This document shows positions 7,332 to 14,549 of a stretch of 15,863 nucleotides of DNA, piece by piece. This stretch comes from Pseudomonadota bacterium (GTDB lineage Bacteria > Desulfobacterota > Anaeroferrophillalia > Anaeroferrophillales > Tharpellaceae). Within the stretch, counting starts at the first letter, position 1, and every line of letters starts with the position of its first letter. The stretch spans positions 1 through 15,863 of the forward strand of contig WFRT01000346.1 of assembly GCA_015486445.1 (NCBI GenBank), in the 5' to 3' direction. The notes beneath the pieces were generated by a model. The model was not told where the DNA came from. It made no database searches and saw only the letters and a program-made list of their open reading frames with translations. Position numbers and translations under genes: made by a program.

Positions 7332-8207
7332 CTAGAGTAAATCTTCGAGCGAATAATCACAGCCCACCACGATTTTCTTCAGGCGGTTCAGGGCCGCTTT
7401 TTCGAGCTGGCGGATCCTCTCCCGGGTCAGGTTGAGCTGGCGGCCAATCTTTTCCAGGGTCTGCGGGTCCTCGCCATAAATCCCGAAGCGCTTGGTAATT
7501 ACCAGCCGTTCCTTGGGGTTGAGTTCATCGAGCCAGCGCAGAATAATCTTCAAACGCAGATCGCGGTCGAGAATGTCGAGCGGGCTGTCGCTCTTTTCGT
7601 CGGCCAGGTGTTCAAGCGAAATCATGCCGTTTTCATCATTCCGGCCGCCGCCGTTGCCGCCCCCCCCGGCACTCAGGGGAATCATCGTGTTGAGCCGGGC
7701 CATGGAGGGGGTGAAGGAAGAAAATTCGTGGTCGATGAAATCGGCCACCTCATCGAAGCTCGGCTCCCGCCCGAACTCCCGGACAAACTTCTGCTTGCCC
7801 TTGAGATAGGTGTTGACCTCGTCGACGACATGGACCGGCAGCCGGATAATCTTGCTCTGGCTGATCAGGGCGCGGCTCATGTACTGCCGAATCCACCAGA
7901 CGGCATAGGTGGAAAAACGGCAGTTGAACTTGGGATCGAAACGCTCCACCGCCCGGATCAGGCCGAGATTGCCCTCCTCGATCAGGTCCTCGATCGGCAG
8001 TCCCCGGTTCTGGTAGTGCTTGGCCAGGTGCACCACCAGCCGGAGGTTGGACTCGATCATCTTTTTCCGGGCTTCCTCGTCTCCCGCCTGCACCCGCCGG
8101 GCCAGCTCGGTCTCCTGCTCCTCATCGAGCAGGGGAAAGTTGCGAATCTCCTCGAGATAGGTATCCAGGGAGCCGCCCGAAACGACATGCCTGTCATCTG
8201 CCGCCAC
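7332..8207 (-). CDS. rpoS: Sigma-70 family sigma factor, RpoS-like
   Basis: The 291-residue protein has region 1.2 (about residues 13-41), region 2 with the RFSTYAVWWIRQ core and promoter-melting segment (about 97-127), region 3, and region 4.2 with the helix-turn-helix TLEKIGRQLNLTRERIRQLEKAA split across about 250-272. The size, the lack of a long region 1.1, the LADEK sequence before region 4, and linkage to pcm favour the general stress sigma factor RpoS over the primary RpoD. A Gly/Asn-rich insert (residues 180-190) lies just before the region 3.2 finger and is encoded partly by a run of eight G. Start GTG 8207 has GGTGGGA (8212-8218) 4 bp upstream and overlaps the end of pcm by 14 bp. 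The RpoS call is well supported by context but not proven. Confidence 0.88.
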   Translation of the reverse strand: MAADDRHVVSGGSLDTYLEEIRNFPLLDEEQETELARRVQAGDEEARKKMIESNLRLVVHLAKHYQNRGLPIEDLIEEGNLGLIRAVERFDPKFNCRFSTYAVWWIRQYMSRALISQSKIIRLPVHVVDEVNTYLKGKQKFVREFGREPSFDEVADFIDHEFSSFTPSMARLNTMIPLSAGGGGNGGGRNDENGMISLEHLADEKSDSPLDILDRDLRLKIILRWLDELNPKERLVITKRFGIYGEDPQTLEKIGRQLNLTRERIRQLEKAALNRLKKIVVGCDYSLEDLL

Positions 8208-8838
8208 GACGTCCCACCAGTTTTACGAAGCTGCAGGCCAGCAGCCGTTCCCTGCGGAAATCGCCCTCCGGCTGCCGGGTGAAACGGTACAGATACTCCC
8301 CCTGCTCATCCAGCAGGGGGATCAGAAGACGCCCGCCCACCGCCAGCTGTTCGAGCAGCGGCGGCGGCGGGGCCGCCGGGGCCACCGCCGAAACGATAAT
8401 GGCGTCGAACGGGGCGGCTTCGGGCCAGCCGTAGTTGCCGTCAAAGATCTTGACCAGAACATTGCTGCACTCGAGCTGATCCAGCATTTTCCGGGCCGGG
8501 ATCGCCAGTGAGCGCAGGCGCTCGACGGCATAGACCCTTTCCACCAGGCGGGAGAGCAGGGCGGTGAGATAGCCCGAGCCCATCCCGATCTCGAGCACCT
8601 TCTCGCTGCCGTCCAGTTCCAGGGCGGCCAGCATGTAGGCTACGATATAAGGCTGACTGATGGTCTGGCCGTCGCCGATGGGCAGCGGTGAATCGCCATA
8701 GGCCTGGTGGGCCAGGCCGGGATCGACGAAAAGATGCCGCGGCGTCTGGCGCATGACCTCGAGCACCCGGACGTCACTGACGCCCCGGGCCCGGATCTGA
8801 TCTTCAACCATCTTTTTACGCAGCTGGGCGTAATTCAT
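8194..8838 (-). CDS. pcm: Protein-L-isoaspartate O-methyltransferase
   Basis: It repairs damaged proteins by methylating L-isoaspartyl residues with S-adenosylmethionine in the cytoplasm. The 214-residue form has the family signature ISQPYIVA (60-67) and the SAM-binding motif VLEIGMGSGY (81-90), followed by YAVER (103-107). I chose ATG 8838, which has GGAAG directly upstream and gives the usual family length; a GTG at 8865 would add nine residues. The 3' end overlaps the rpoS-like gene by 14 bp. In E. coli, pcm and rpoS are also near neighbours with nlpD between them; nlpD is absent here. A Pro/Ala-rich stretch in the C-terminal third is a minor oddity. Confidence 0.95.
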   Translation of the reverse strand: MNYAQLRKKMVEDQIRARGVSDVRVLEVMRQTPRHLFVDPGLAHQAYGDSPLPIGDGQTISQPYIVAYMLAALELDGSEKVLEIGMGSGYLTALLSRLVERVYAVERLRSLAIPARKMLDQLECSNVLVKIFDGNYGWPEAAPFDAIIVSAVAPAAPPPPLLEQLAVGGRLLIPLLDEQGEYLYRFTRQPEGDFRRERLLACSFVKLVGRRGGR

Positions 8839-8892
8839 AAACTTCCATCCCCCGCCCTGGAACACGGCCGGCTGAAATTTCCCAAATTGCTA

Positions 8893-8921
8893 ATTTTAAT
8901 CCAACCCCGGCTTAAATGCAA
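8893..8921 (-). promoter_or_regulatory. Candidate promoter for pcm-rpoS-dxs
   Basis: On the minus strand TAAAAT (8893-8898) matches five of six -10 positions. TTGCAT (8916-8921) sits 17 bp upstream as a poor -35 element. It lies in the 99-bp, locally AT-rich gap between trxB and pcm, the largest gap in this block. The good -10 with a weak -35 would suit either a weakly expressed or a stress-sigma promoter. The prediction is by eye only. Confidence 0.35.
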
Positions 8922-8937
8922 ACAATAAGGCGTTGAA

Positions 8938-9867
8938 CTACTGCTCGAGATACTTTTCCGCCATGATCGCGGCCGTGGCCCCGTCGGCGATGGCCGTCGC
9001 CACCTGGCGCAGGGGTTTGGTCCGGATGTCGCCGGCCGCAAAGATTCCGGGACACGAGGTCCGGGTGTCCTCGCCGGCCTTGATGTAACCGCGTTCATCG
9101 GTTTCAACCAGGTGGCCGACCACTTCGCTGTTGGCCTGCATCCCGACATAGATAAAGACCCCGGCGACCGGCAGCAGCCGCTCCGCGCCGCTCTTGACAT
9201 CCTTGATCCTAATTCCCTCAACCCCGTTTTCACCAACAATCTCGGTCGGCACATGGGACCAGATAATTTCGATCCGGGGATTGGAAAAAGCCTTTTCCTG
9301 CACCACTTTCTCGGCCCGCAGCTGGTCGCGGCGATGGATCACGTAGACCCTGGCCGCAAACTTGGTCAAAAAAACAGCCTCCTCGATCGCCGAGTTGCCG
9401 CCCCCGACGACAGCCAGTTCCTGGTCCCGGAAAAAGGCCCCGTCACAGGTCGCGCAGTAGGAGACACCGGCCCCGCGCAGCCGTTCTTCCCCGGGAATTC
9501 CCAGCGGGTTCCAGCGGCTGCCGGCGGCCACAATCACGCTTTTGCCGAACAGTTCATCACCATTGGCGCAGGTTACGGTAAAGCCGTCGCCTCGCGCCTC
9601 CACCCGGACCCCTTCCTGGAACTGGCGCACCTCGAGACCGAAACGGCGGGCCTGGGCTTCGAACAGGGGCCCGATTTCGGCCCCGGCGATGCCGTCCGGA
9701 AAACCGGGATAGTTGTCGACCACGTCGGTCGTGGCGATCTGGCCGCCCATCATCATCTTTTCCAGGAGCACGCATTTGAGCCGGGCCCGGGCGGCGTAGA
9801 GTCCGGCGGTCAGTCCGGCCGGGCCGCCGCCGACGATAAGAACATCATAGTTTTCATTCTCACTCAT
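8938..9867 (-). CDS. trxB: Thioredoxin reductase
   Basis: This FAD flavoenzyme passes electrons from NADPH to thioredoxin. The 309-residue form has the N-terminal FAD site GGGPAG (13-18) and the redox-active CATC disulfide (Cys138 and Cys141). The NADPH site is GGGNSA (155-160) with HRRDQLRA (178-185), and the C-terminal FAD motif is AAGDIR. ATG 9867 is preferred because a full AAGGAG (9874-9879) sits 6 bp upstream; the upstream ATG 9885 would overlap the preceding stop and lacks a good site. The enzyme could maintain thioredoxin for general disulfide control. No thioredoxin gene is in the window. Confidence 0.96.
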   Translation of the reverse strand: MSENENYDVLIVGGGPAGLTAGLYAARARLKCVLLEKMMMGGQIATTDVVDNYPGFPDGIAGAEIGPLFEAQARRFGLEVRQFQEGVRVEARGDGFTVTCANGDELFGKSVIVAAGSRWNPLGIPGEERLRGAGVSYCATCDGAFFRDQELAVVGGGNSAIEEAVFLTKFAARVYVIHRRDQLRAEKVVQEKAFSNPRIEIIWSHVPTEIVGENGVEGIRIKDVKSGAERLLPVAGVFIYVGMQANSEVVGHLVETDERGYIKAGEDTRTSCPGIFAAGDIRTKPLRQVATAIADGATAAIMAEKYLEQ

Positions 9868-9881
9868 AACAGGCTCCTTGC

Positions 9882-10637
9882 TCATTCATCCATACAGGGA
9901 TAAAGGTTAAAATTTTTCCCGTCGTATACAAAGGTTCCGGCCGGCAGCGTTGCCGGCATGGTGTAACTGCGCAACTCCAGGGTCACCCGGCCGCCGGCGC
10001 CGCTGACCATGAAACGGCGGGCGAAAAACTTCCCGGCCCGGCTCGGCTCAAGCTCTTCCAGGGTGATTAAGACCACCCCGCCGCCGTCCAGCCGCAGCTC
10101 TTTCTGCAGCCGGTTTTCGGCCAGCGCACCGGCATAGACGAACGGCCGGCCGCCCGTCAGTTTTTCATCCCTGTCCGGGGTGCTGAAAAGCAGAGGCCAG
10201 AAACTGAGAAAGCGGCTGGTATTCACCCATCCGGCGCCGCCTTCGGGAAAACAGCTGGCCATGGCATCGGCGCGGCCATGCCAGGTCCGGTGCCGGCGGG
10301 CATCGGAAAGCCAGAAGTAGCCTTTGGCCACCAGCAGTTGGCCGGCCACCGAGCCCCACGGCGTCAGCCACTGGATCTTCAAGCGATCCGGCGGCGCCAG
10401 AAAAAGGCGCACCCGGTTCTTGCCGTGTTGGCCCGAGGAATCCTCCCAGGCCAACACCGCCGCGGCCTTGAGAAAGCTGAAACGGTCCAGGCGCTGCCAG
10501 GCGGCCCGGCCGCTCACGGCCTCGGCCGGCGGTTGGCGGGGGGGCGTGGCGCAGGCCGCCAGCAGCAAAACCAGCCCCAGTCCGACCAGGCCGCAAACAA
10601 GACCATAAGGCCATGACAATTTTCGCTCGTTTTTCAA
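9882..10637 (-). CDS. Outer-membrane lipoprotein, LolB-like
   Basis: The predicted 251-residue product begins MKNERK, followed by a hydrophobic stretch and lipobox LLAAC with Cys29. This is a clear lipoprotein signal. Residue 30 is Ala, not Asp, which agrees with outer-membrane sorting. The mature region is beta-rich, with segments such as RLFLAPPDRLKIQWLTPWGS and a middle part resembling LolB or DUF4292 proteins, which form an open barrel that receives lipoproteins. The function as lipoprotein insertase is inferred from weak resemblance only. TTG 10637 is chosen because it gives an ideal signal peptide and has GGGGA just upstream. The same frame runs to 11063 within mutL, and that part is not real. 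It lies 31 bp after mutL and 14 bp before trxB. Seven G residues at 10538-10544 encode prolines after the lipobox. Confidence 0.75.
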   Translation of the reverse strand: MKNERKLSWPYGLVCGLVGLGLVLLLAACATPPRQPPAEAVSGRAAWQRLDRFSFLKAAAVLAWEDSSGQHGKNRVRLFLAPPDRLKIQWLTPWGSVAGQLLVAKGYFWLSDARRHRTWHGRADAMASCFPEGGAGWVNTSRFLSFWPLLFSTPDRDEKLTGGRPFVYAGALAENRLQKELRLDGGGVVLITLEELEPSRAGKFFARRFMVSGAGGRVTLELRSYTMPATLPAGTFVYDGKNFNLYPCMDE

Positions 10638-10668
10638 GTTTCCCCGCTTCCCGCCCGTATCCAACCGG

Positions 10669-12558
10669 CTAGCGCTGAAACCGTTTGCCAATCTCCGACC
10701 GCGACCAGCTGAAAAAAAACGGCCGACCATGCGGACAGGTGCAGGCATTCGGAGTTTGATCGAGTTCGCCCAGAAGCTTGATGATTTCATCCCTTTCCAA
10801 CTGCCGGCCGGCCTTGACCGCCAGGCGGCAGGCAAGCCGGGCCTTGAGGCCGTCAAGCCCTGAACCTCCGGCTCCCGAGCCGCCAGTCGCCAGGTCAGCC
10901 AGGGTTTCGAGAAAAACCCGGCCGCCGTCAACCCCGTCCGCCTGCAGCGGGAGGCTGTGCAGGAGCAGGGCGCGGGGACCGAGGACTTCGAAAACCATCC
11001 CCAACCGCTCCAGGTCAGCCTTGAACTCTTCAGCCCGGGCCTGTTCGTCCGGGCTGCATTCAATCGTAATCGGCAGCAACAGGCGCTGAGCCGCTTCCGG
11101 GGCCGCCTTTTTCAATCTTTCAAACAGCACCCGTTCATGGGCGGCGTGCTGGTCGAGAACATAGCAGTTATTCTCATCCTCAAGAAGCAGGAAACTGTCC
11201 CAGAGAACCCCGACCGGTTTCAGGGAGGAAAAAAATCCCCGGGGCTCCGCCGCCAGGCCCGGCAGTTCCCGGCCCTCCCCGGCGCCGGGCTCAAACGCCT
11301 CCCGGACCACAAAACGGGGTTCCCTTTCTGCCGCCGGTTCTCCATACCGTACGGCCGCCCGTTCCCCGACCTCACCGGCCGAACGAACCTCAGAGCCCCC
11401 GAAACTACCGGCTCCGGCCACACCCTCTTCATAGAAATCGGCCGGCAATTCCCGTCCACCGCCGCCGGACGGATACAACCCGCGCGGACGCGAAGAAGGA
11501 GAGGAAACCCCCCTAAAAGAATCTTCCCGGCCGCCGGGGGGGGTGAACAGGGCCGGACCGGGCCCCGGATAACCGCTCAAGGCCTCAGCCGCAACCCGAC
11601 GGACCAGGCCGAAAATCCGGCCCTGGTCGGCAAAGCGAACCTCCTCCTTGGCCGGATGGACATTGACGTCCACCAGCCCGGGAGCGACCTCGATAAAAAG
11701 CACGGCGGCCGGATAACGGCCCCGGGGCAGAATCGACTCGTAAGCTTTGAGCAGGGCCTGGAGCAGGGTCTTGTCCCGGACCGGGCGGCGATTGACGAAA
11801 AAGTAGATATGCCGGCTGTTGGAACGCTGCACCAGGGGCCGGGTGAGGTAGCCGGTCAGGCCGATTCCCCCGGCCGGGGCCGCGCCGAGCTCCAGCAGCT
11901 CGGTTTCCGGGTCGACCCCGAGCACCGAAGCCACCCGGTCAAGCTCCCGGTCCCCGGCGGTCAGGTTGAGCAGCCGGCGGCCGTTGTGCTCCAGTTGAAA
12001 GCTGACCTCCGGATGGGCCATGGCCAGCCTCTGCAGACGATCCAGGACCGCGTTTCTCTCGGTATTGGTGGTTTTAAGAAACTTCTTGCGGGCCGGGACC
12101 GGAAAGAACAGGTCGGCTACCGTCACCCGGGTTCCCACCGGGGCCCCGGTACAACTTACGCTGATCTCCCCGGCCGCGCTTTCAAGCTGGACCGCGGCCT
12201 CCATCTTCCGGGTCCGGGTAACCAGGCGAAACCGTGAAACCGCGGCGATGCTGGGCAGGGCCTCACCGCGAAAACCGTAGGTTGCAACGCCAAAAAGATC
12301 CTCGGCCGTGCTGATCTTGCTGGTTGCGTGACGCTCCAGGGCGAGCCGGGCCGAGGCCTCGTCCATGCCGTGACCGTTGTCGACCACCTCGATCCGTTTT
12401 TTCCCGCCCTCTTCGAGCTGCACCCGGATCTGGTCGGCCCCGGCATCAAGGCCGTTTTCGACCAGTTCCTTGACCACCGAAGCGGGCCGCTCGACCACCT
12501 CGCCGGCGGCGATCTGGTTGCAGACTTCGGGCGGCAGCCGCTCTATCCTGACTTCCAT
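10669..12558 (-). CDS. mutL: DNA mismatch repair protein MutL
   Basis: MutL couples mismatch recognition by MutS to strand incision and excision. The 629-residue protein has the GHKL ATPase domain: Glu31 and Asn35 in KELVENGLDAGA (with Gly in place of the usual Ser), DNGHGM (60-65), ATSK (78-81) and GFRGEA (95-100). NVHPAKEEVRF at 298-308 completes it. A low-complexity linker spans about 330-440. The C-terminal domain has DQHAAHERVLFE (468-479), matching the DQHA(X)2E(X)4E endonuclease motif, and a terminal CPHGRP. It should therefore be a nicking MutL, as in organisms without MutH. ATG 12558 is preferred (GAGAGG about 7 bp upstream); GTG 12564 would overlap the previous stop. A run of eight C on the coding strand (11536-11543) falls in the linker. 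mutS is not in the window. Confidence 0.97.
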   Translation of the reverse strand: MEVRIERLPPEVCNQIAAGEVVERPASVVKELVENGLDAGADQIRVQLEEGGKKRIEVVDNGHGMDEASARLALERHATSKISTAEDLFGVATYGFRGEALPSIAAVSRFRLVTRTRKMEAAVQLESAAGEISVSCTGAPVGTRVTVADLFFPVPARKKFLKTTNTERNAVLDRLQRLAMAHPEVSFQLEHNGRRLLNLTAGDRELDRVASVLGVDPETELLELGAAPAGGIGLTGYLTRPLVQRSNSRHIYFFVNRRPVRDKTLLQALLKAYESILPRGRYPAAVLFIEVAPGLVDVNVHPAKEEVRFADQGRIFGLVRRVAAEALSGYPGPGPALFTPPGGREDSFRGVSSPSSRPRGLYPSGGGGRELPADFYEEGVAGAGSFGGSEVRSAGEVGERAAVRYGEPAAEREPRFVVREAFEPGAGEGRELPGLAAEPRGFFSSLKPVGVLWDSFLLLEDENNCYVLDQHAAHERVLFERLKKAAPEAAQRLLLPITIECSPDEQARAEEFKADLERLGMVFEVLGPRALLLHSLPLQADGVDGGRVFLETLADLATGGSGAGGSGLDGLKARLACRLAVKAGRQLERDEIIKLLGELDQTPNACTCPHGRPFFFSWSRSEIGKRFQR

Positions 12559-12560
12559 GT

Positions 12561-12863
12561 TCACGCCTCTCCGGGGCCGCGGCCGGTGTAATCCCGCATC
12601 ACTTCATCCGGCACCAGGTTGAGAAAAAGACGGCAGGCCAAATAGAGAACCAGCAGATCGTCTACCTGGCCGAGACCGGGGATCACGAAATCGGGCAGAA
12701 AATCCCAGGGTGACAGAAAGTAGACCACCGCCGCCAGGGGAACCAGTTTCAAATACCAGGCCACCCGGCGATCCCGCATCAAATCGAGGCAGAGACGCCC
12801 GGAGCGCAGCAGGCGCTGCCACCAGCCGGGATCGGTATAGAGGTTGCGGTTACGCAGAGTCAT
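12561..12863 (-). CDS. DUF1232 (YkvA-type) small membrane protein
   Basis: This is a 100-residue protein of unknown function. Residues 37-83 are hydrophobic. They contain the DUF1232 signature YFLSPWDFLPDF (48-59) and GLGQVDDL (63-70), read as a membrane-embedded hairpin with conserved acidic residues. The N-terminus is basic (MTLRNRN and further Arg residues), suggesting a cytoplasmic amino end. ATG 12863 has GGAAAG just upstream and overlaps the end of ispG by 14 bp. The stop is 2 bp from the mutL start, so it is translated between the two. No function can be assigned from the context. Confidence 0.88.
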   Translation of the reverse strand: MTLRNRNLYTDPGWWQRLLRSGRLCLDLMRDRRVAWYLKLVPLAAVVYFLSPWDFLPDFVIPGLGQVDDLLVLYLACRLFLNLVPDEVMRDYTGRGPGEA

Positions 12864-13932
12864 GGTCTTTCCGGGCCAGAAAGCTCTCCACTTCGTCGAC
12901 CAGGGCCTCGACCAGCTGGTTCTCGGGCAGTTTGCGCAGCACCTCGCCGCGCCGAAACAGCAGGCCGACGCCGCGGCCGCCGGCAATCCCGAAATCGGCA
13001 TGCCGGGCCTCCCCGGGACCGTTGACGACACAGCCCATGACCGCGATCTTCAAAGGCTCCCGAATGTGGGCCAGGGCCTTTTCCACGGCTTCGGCCAGGT
13101 CGATCAGCTGAACCTCGGTACGGCCGCAGGTGGGGCAGGATACAAGCTCGATGCCCCGCTCCCTCAGCCCCAGGCTTTTAAGGATTTCATAGGCCACGAA
13201 AACTTCATCTTCCGGAGCCGAGGTCAGTGACACCCGCAGGGTGTCACCGAGTCCCTCAGAAAGCAGCAGGCCGATCCCGACCGCCGATTTCACGGCCCCG
13301 CGCAGCCTCGTCCCGGCCTCGGTAATGCCGATATGAAAAGGGTAGTCAACCTTCTCCGCCAACAGCCGATAGGCCTCAAGGGTGGGACCGACAGCGGAAG
13401 ACTTGAGCGAAATTTTGATCAGCTCAAAGCCCTCCTTTTCCAGGATCCGGACATGCTGCAGGGCACTTTCGACCAGGGCCCGGGGAGAATCACCGTAGCG
13501 GGCCTGGATTTCCCGGTCGAGAGAACCGCCGTTGACGCCGATACGGATCGGCACCTGCCGCTGGCGGCAGGCCGCCACCACCTCCCGCACCCGGACGGCG
13601 GAGCCGATATTGCCGGGATTGAGCCGCAGGCCGTCGACCCCCTGCTCGATTGCGGCCAGGGCCAGGCGGTAGTCAAAGTGAATGTCGGCAACCAAGGGGA
13701 TCGAAATCGTCCGGCGGATGCGGCCCAGTTCCGCCGCCGCCGCCGCATCCGGCACCGCCACCCTGACCAGTTCGCAGCCCACCTTTTCCAGACGCCTGAT
13801 CTGGGCAATGGTGGCTTCGGCATCCCGGGTGTCGGTATTGGTCATCGACTGGACCGACACCGGGGCGCCGCCGCCGATGACCAGTCCGCCGAGCTTTATT
13901 TTGCGACTGAAACGACGTTCTGTATCCGCCAA
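12850..13932 (-). CDS. ispG: 4-hydroxy-3-methylbut-2-enyl diphosphate synthase
   Basis: IspG (GcpE) reductively opens methylerythritol cyclodiphosphate to HMBPP, the penultimate MEP step, using a [4Fe-4S] cluster. In the 360-residue product the barrel signature VQSMTNTDT (27-35) and LRLNPGNIG (102-110) are typical. Cluster ligands are Cys266 and Cys269 in CPTCGR, Cys301 in GCVVNGPGE, and Glu308. Length matches the short bacterial form. TTG 13932 is chosen because AGG of CAGGTGAGG is about 7 bp upstream and the protein then begins like E. coli IspG. An upstream TTG at 13962 has no ribosome site and would sit about 12 bp from the putative transcription start. The 3' end overlaps the DUF1232 gene by 14 bp. 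It heads the long minus-strand block that ends with dxs. Confidence 0.96.
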   Translation of the reverse strand: MADTERRFSRKIKLGGLVIGGGAPVSVQSMTNTDTRDAEATIAQIRRLEKVGCELVRVAVPDAAAAAELGRIRRTISIPLVADIHFDYRLALAAIEQGVDGLRLNPGNIGSAVRVREVVAACRQRQVPIRIGVNGGSLDREIQARYGDSPRALVESALQHVRILEKEGFELIKISLKSSAVGPTLEAYRLLAEKVDYPFHIGITEAGTRLRGAVKSAVGIGLLLSEGLGDTLRVSLTSAPEDEVFVAYEILKSLGLRERGIELVSCPTCGRTEVQLIDLAEAVEKALAHIREPLKIAVMGCVVNGPGEARHADFGIAGGRGVGLLFRRGEVLRKLPENQLVEALVDEVESFLARKDHDSA

Positions 13933-13972
13933 GTCCTCACCTGCTGAAAAGTCCGCTGACAAGCTGTAATCA

Positions 13973-14009
13973 AGGATTCAAAGATACCATTTATGGCGGG
14001 AATCCTCAA
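13973..14009 (-). promoter_or_regulatory. Putative ispG promoter inside an inverted repeat
   Basis: On the minus strand TTGAGG (14004-14009) and TATCTT (13981-13986) are separated by 17 bp. TGG precedes the -10, giving an extended -10 element. Arms AGGATTC (13973-13979) and GAATCCT (14000-14006) form a perfect 7-bp dyad, with 20 bp between arms. One arm overlaps the -35 and the other the expected start of transcription. This is consistent with an operator but the regulator is unknown. The leader to TTG 13932 would be about 40 bases. Confidence 0.4.
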
Positions 14010-14055
14010 GCCTTAAAGCACCCGGGATGCGGCCCGCCACCCCTCTTGGGGAGCG

Positions 14056-14085
14056 CGGCAACACCACGCGGCAACACGGCAACAC
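14056..14085. repeat. Three copies of the 9-mer CGGCAACAC
   Basis: CGGCAACAC occurs at 14056-14064, 14069-14077 and 14077-14085; the first two are each preceded by G. The block lies between the terminator at 14096-14126 and the putative ispG promoter, in sequence with no credible gene. No function is evident. Confidence 0.7.
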
Positions 14086-14095
14086 TATGAAACGC

Positions 14096-14126
14096 AAAAG
14101 GAGCCGAGGCCAAAGGCCACGACTCC
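14096..14126 (-). terminator. Rho-independent terminator after the YgbA-family gene
   Basis: On the minus strand a 12-bp stem (14115-14126 with 14100-14111, one U-U mismatch and one G-U pair) closes on a UUU loop. It is followed by UUUU (14096-14099). It lies about 60 bp past the stop of the YgbA-family gene and before the ispG promoter region, so it separates the two minus-strand transcripts. Confidence 0.7.
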
Positions 14127-14184
14127 TTGCAACCTGCCACCCCGGGCCGGGCCGGCCTACGGCTTCGACCGCCGGCGGCGAAAG

Positions 14185-14544
14185 CTATCCCTGGACCACC
14201 TTTTTCAGCCCTTTCAGCATATGACGGGCAGCCAGGCGGGGGTGCTCCCTGACCATGCGCGGCCCGGCATAGCGCATGACCTCCTGGATCCGCTTGCGCA
14301 GCGAGGGTTTGTAACAGTGAATCGGGCACTTGCCGCAGGTGGTTCTCTGCTCGCCCAGGGGGCAATGACGAACCCGTTCAACGGCATAGGAGAGAAGCTT
14401 TCGGCAATCGTCACAGGGAGGCTTTCGGCAATCGTGGTGATCACGGCAATAAAGTTCAATCATCAACCTGACGGTTTCGCTTTCAGCCTGCAGCTCGGCC
14501 TCGGTCAGCTTCTTTTCCGGCTCTTTTCCGCCAGCCATCACCAT
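14185..14544 (-). CDS. YgbA-family (nitrous oxide-stimulated promoter) protein
   Basis: The 119-residue protein matches the E. coli YgbA family by eye, through ETVRLMIELYCRDHH (23-37), HCPLGE (60-65), TTCGKCPIHCYKP (68-80) and VMRYAGPRM (89-97). It has eight cysteines (33, 39, 44, 47, 61, 70, 73, 77), many in CxxC-like spacing, so metal or cluster binding is plausible but unproven. In E. coli, ygbA is under the nitric-oxide-sensing repressor NsrR and is linked to nitrosative stress. Any such role here is inference, and I saw no NsrR-like site upstream. ATG 14544 starts 5 bp after the preceding stop. ATG 14538 is an alternative with better spacing from AGGG. It ends at a clear terminator. Confidence 0.85.
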   Translation of the reverse strand: MVMAGGKEPEKKLTEAELQAESETVRLMIELYCRDHHDCRKPPCDDCRKLLSYAVERVRHCPLGEQRTTCGKCPIHCYKPSLRKRIQEVMRYAGPRMVREHPRLAARHMLKGLKKVVQG

Positions 14545-14549
14545 GGGCC

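Noticed and set aside
10538..10544. G7 run in the LolB-like gene as a phase-variation tract
   Set aside because: Seven bases encoding prolines are not exceptional at this GC content, and there is no supporting sign of variability.
10638..11063. Upstream part of the LolB-like open frame
   Set aside because: It overlaps the MutL C-terminal region and precedes an ideal lipoprotein signal peptide beginning at TTG 10637, so it is not translated in this frame.
10957..12237. 426-codon open frame on the plus strand, antisense to mutL
   Set aside because: mutL is intact with all motifs on the other strand. The antisense translation has no recognisable domain and is explained by high GC bias at third positions.
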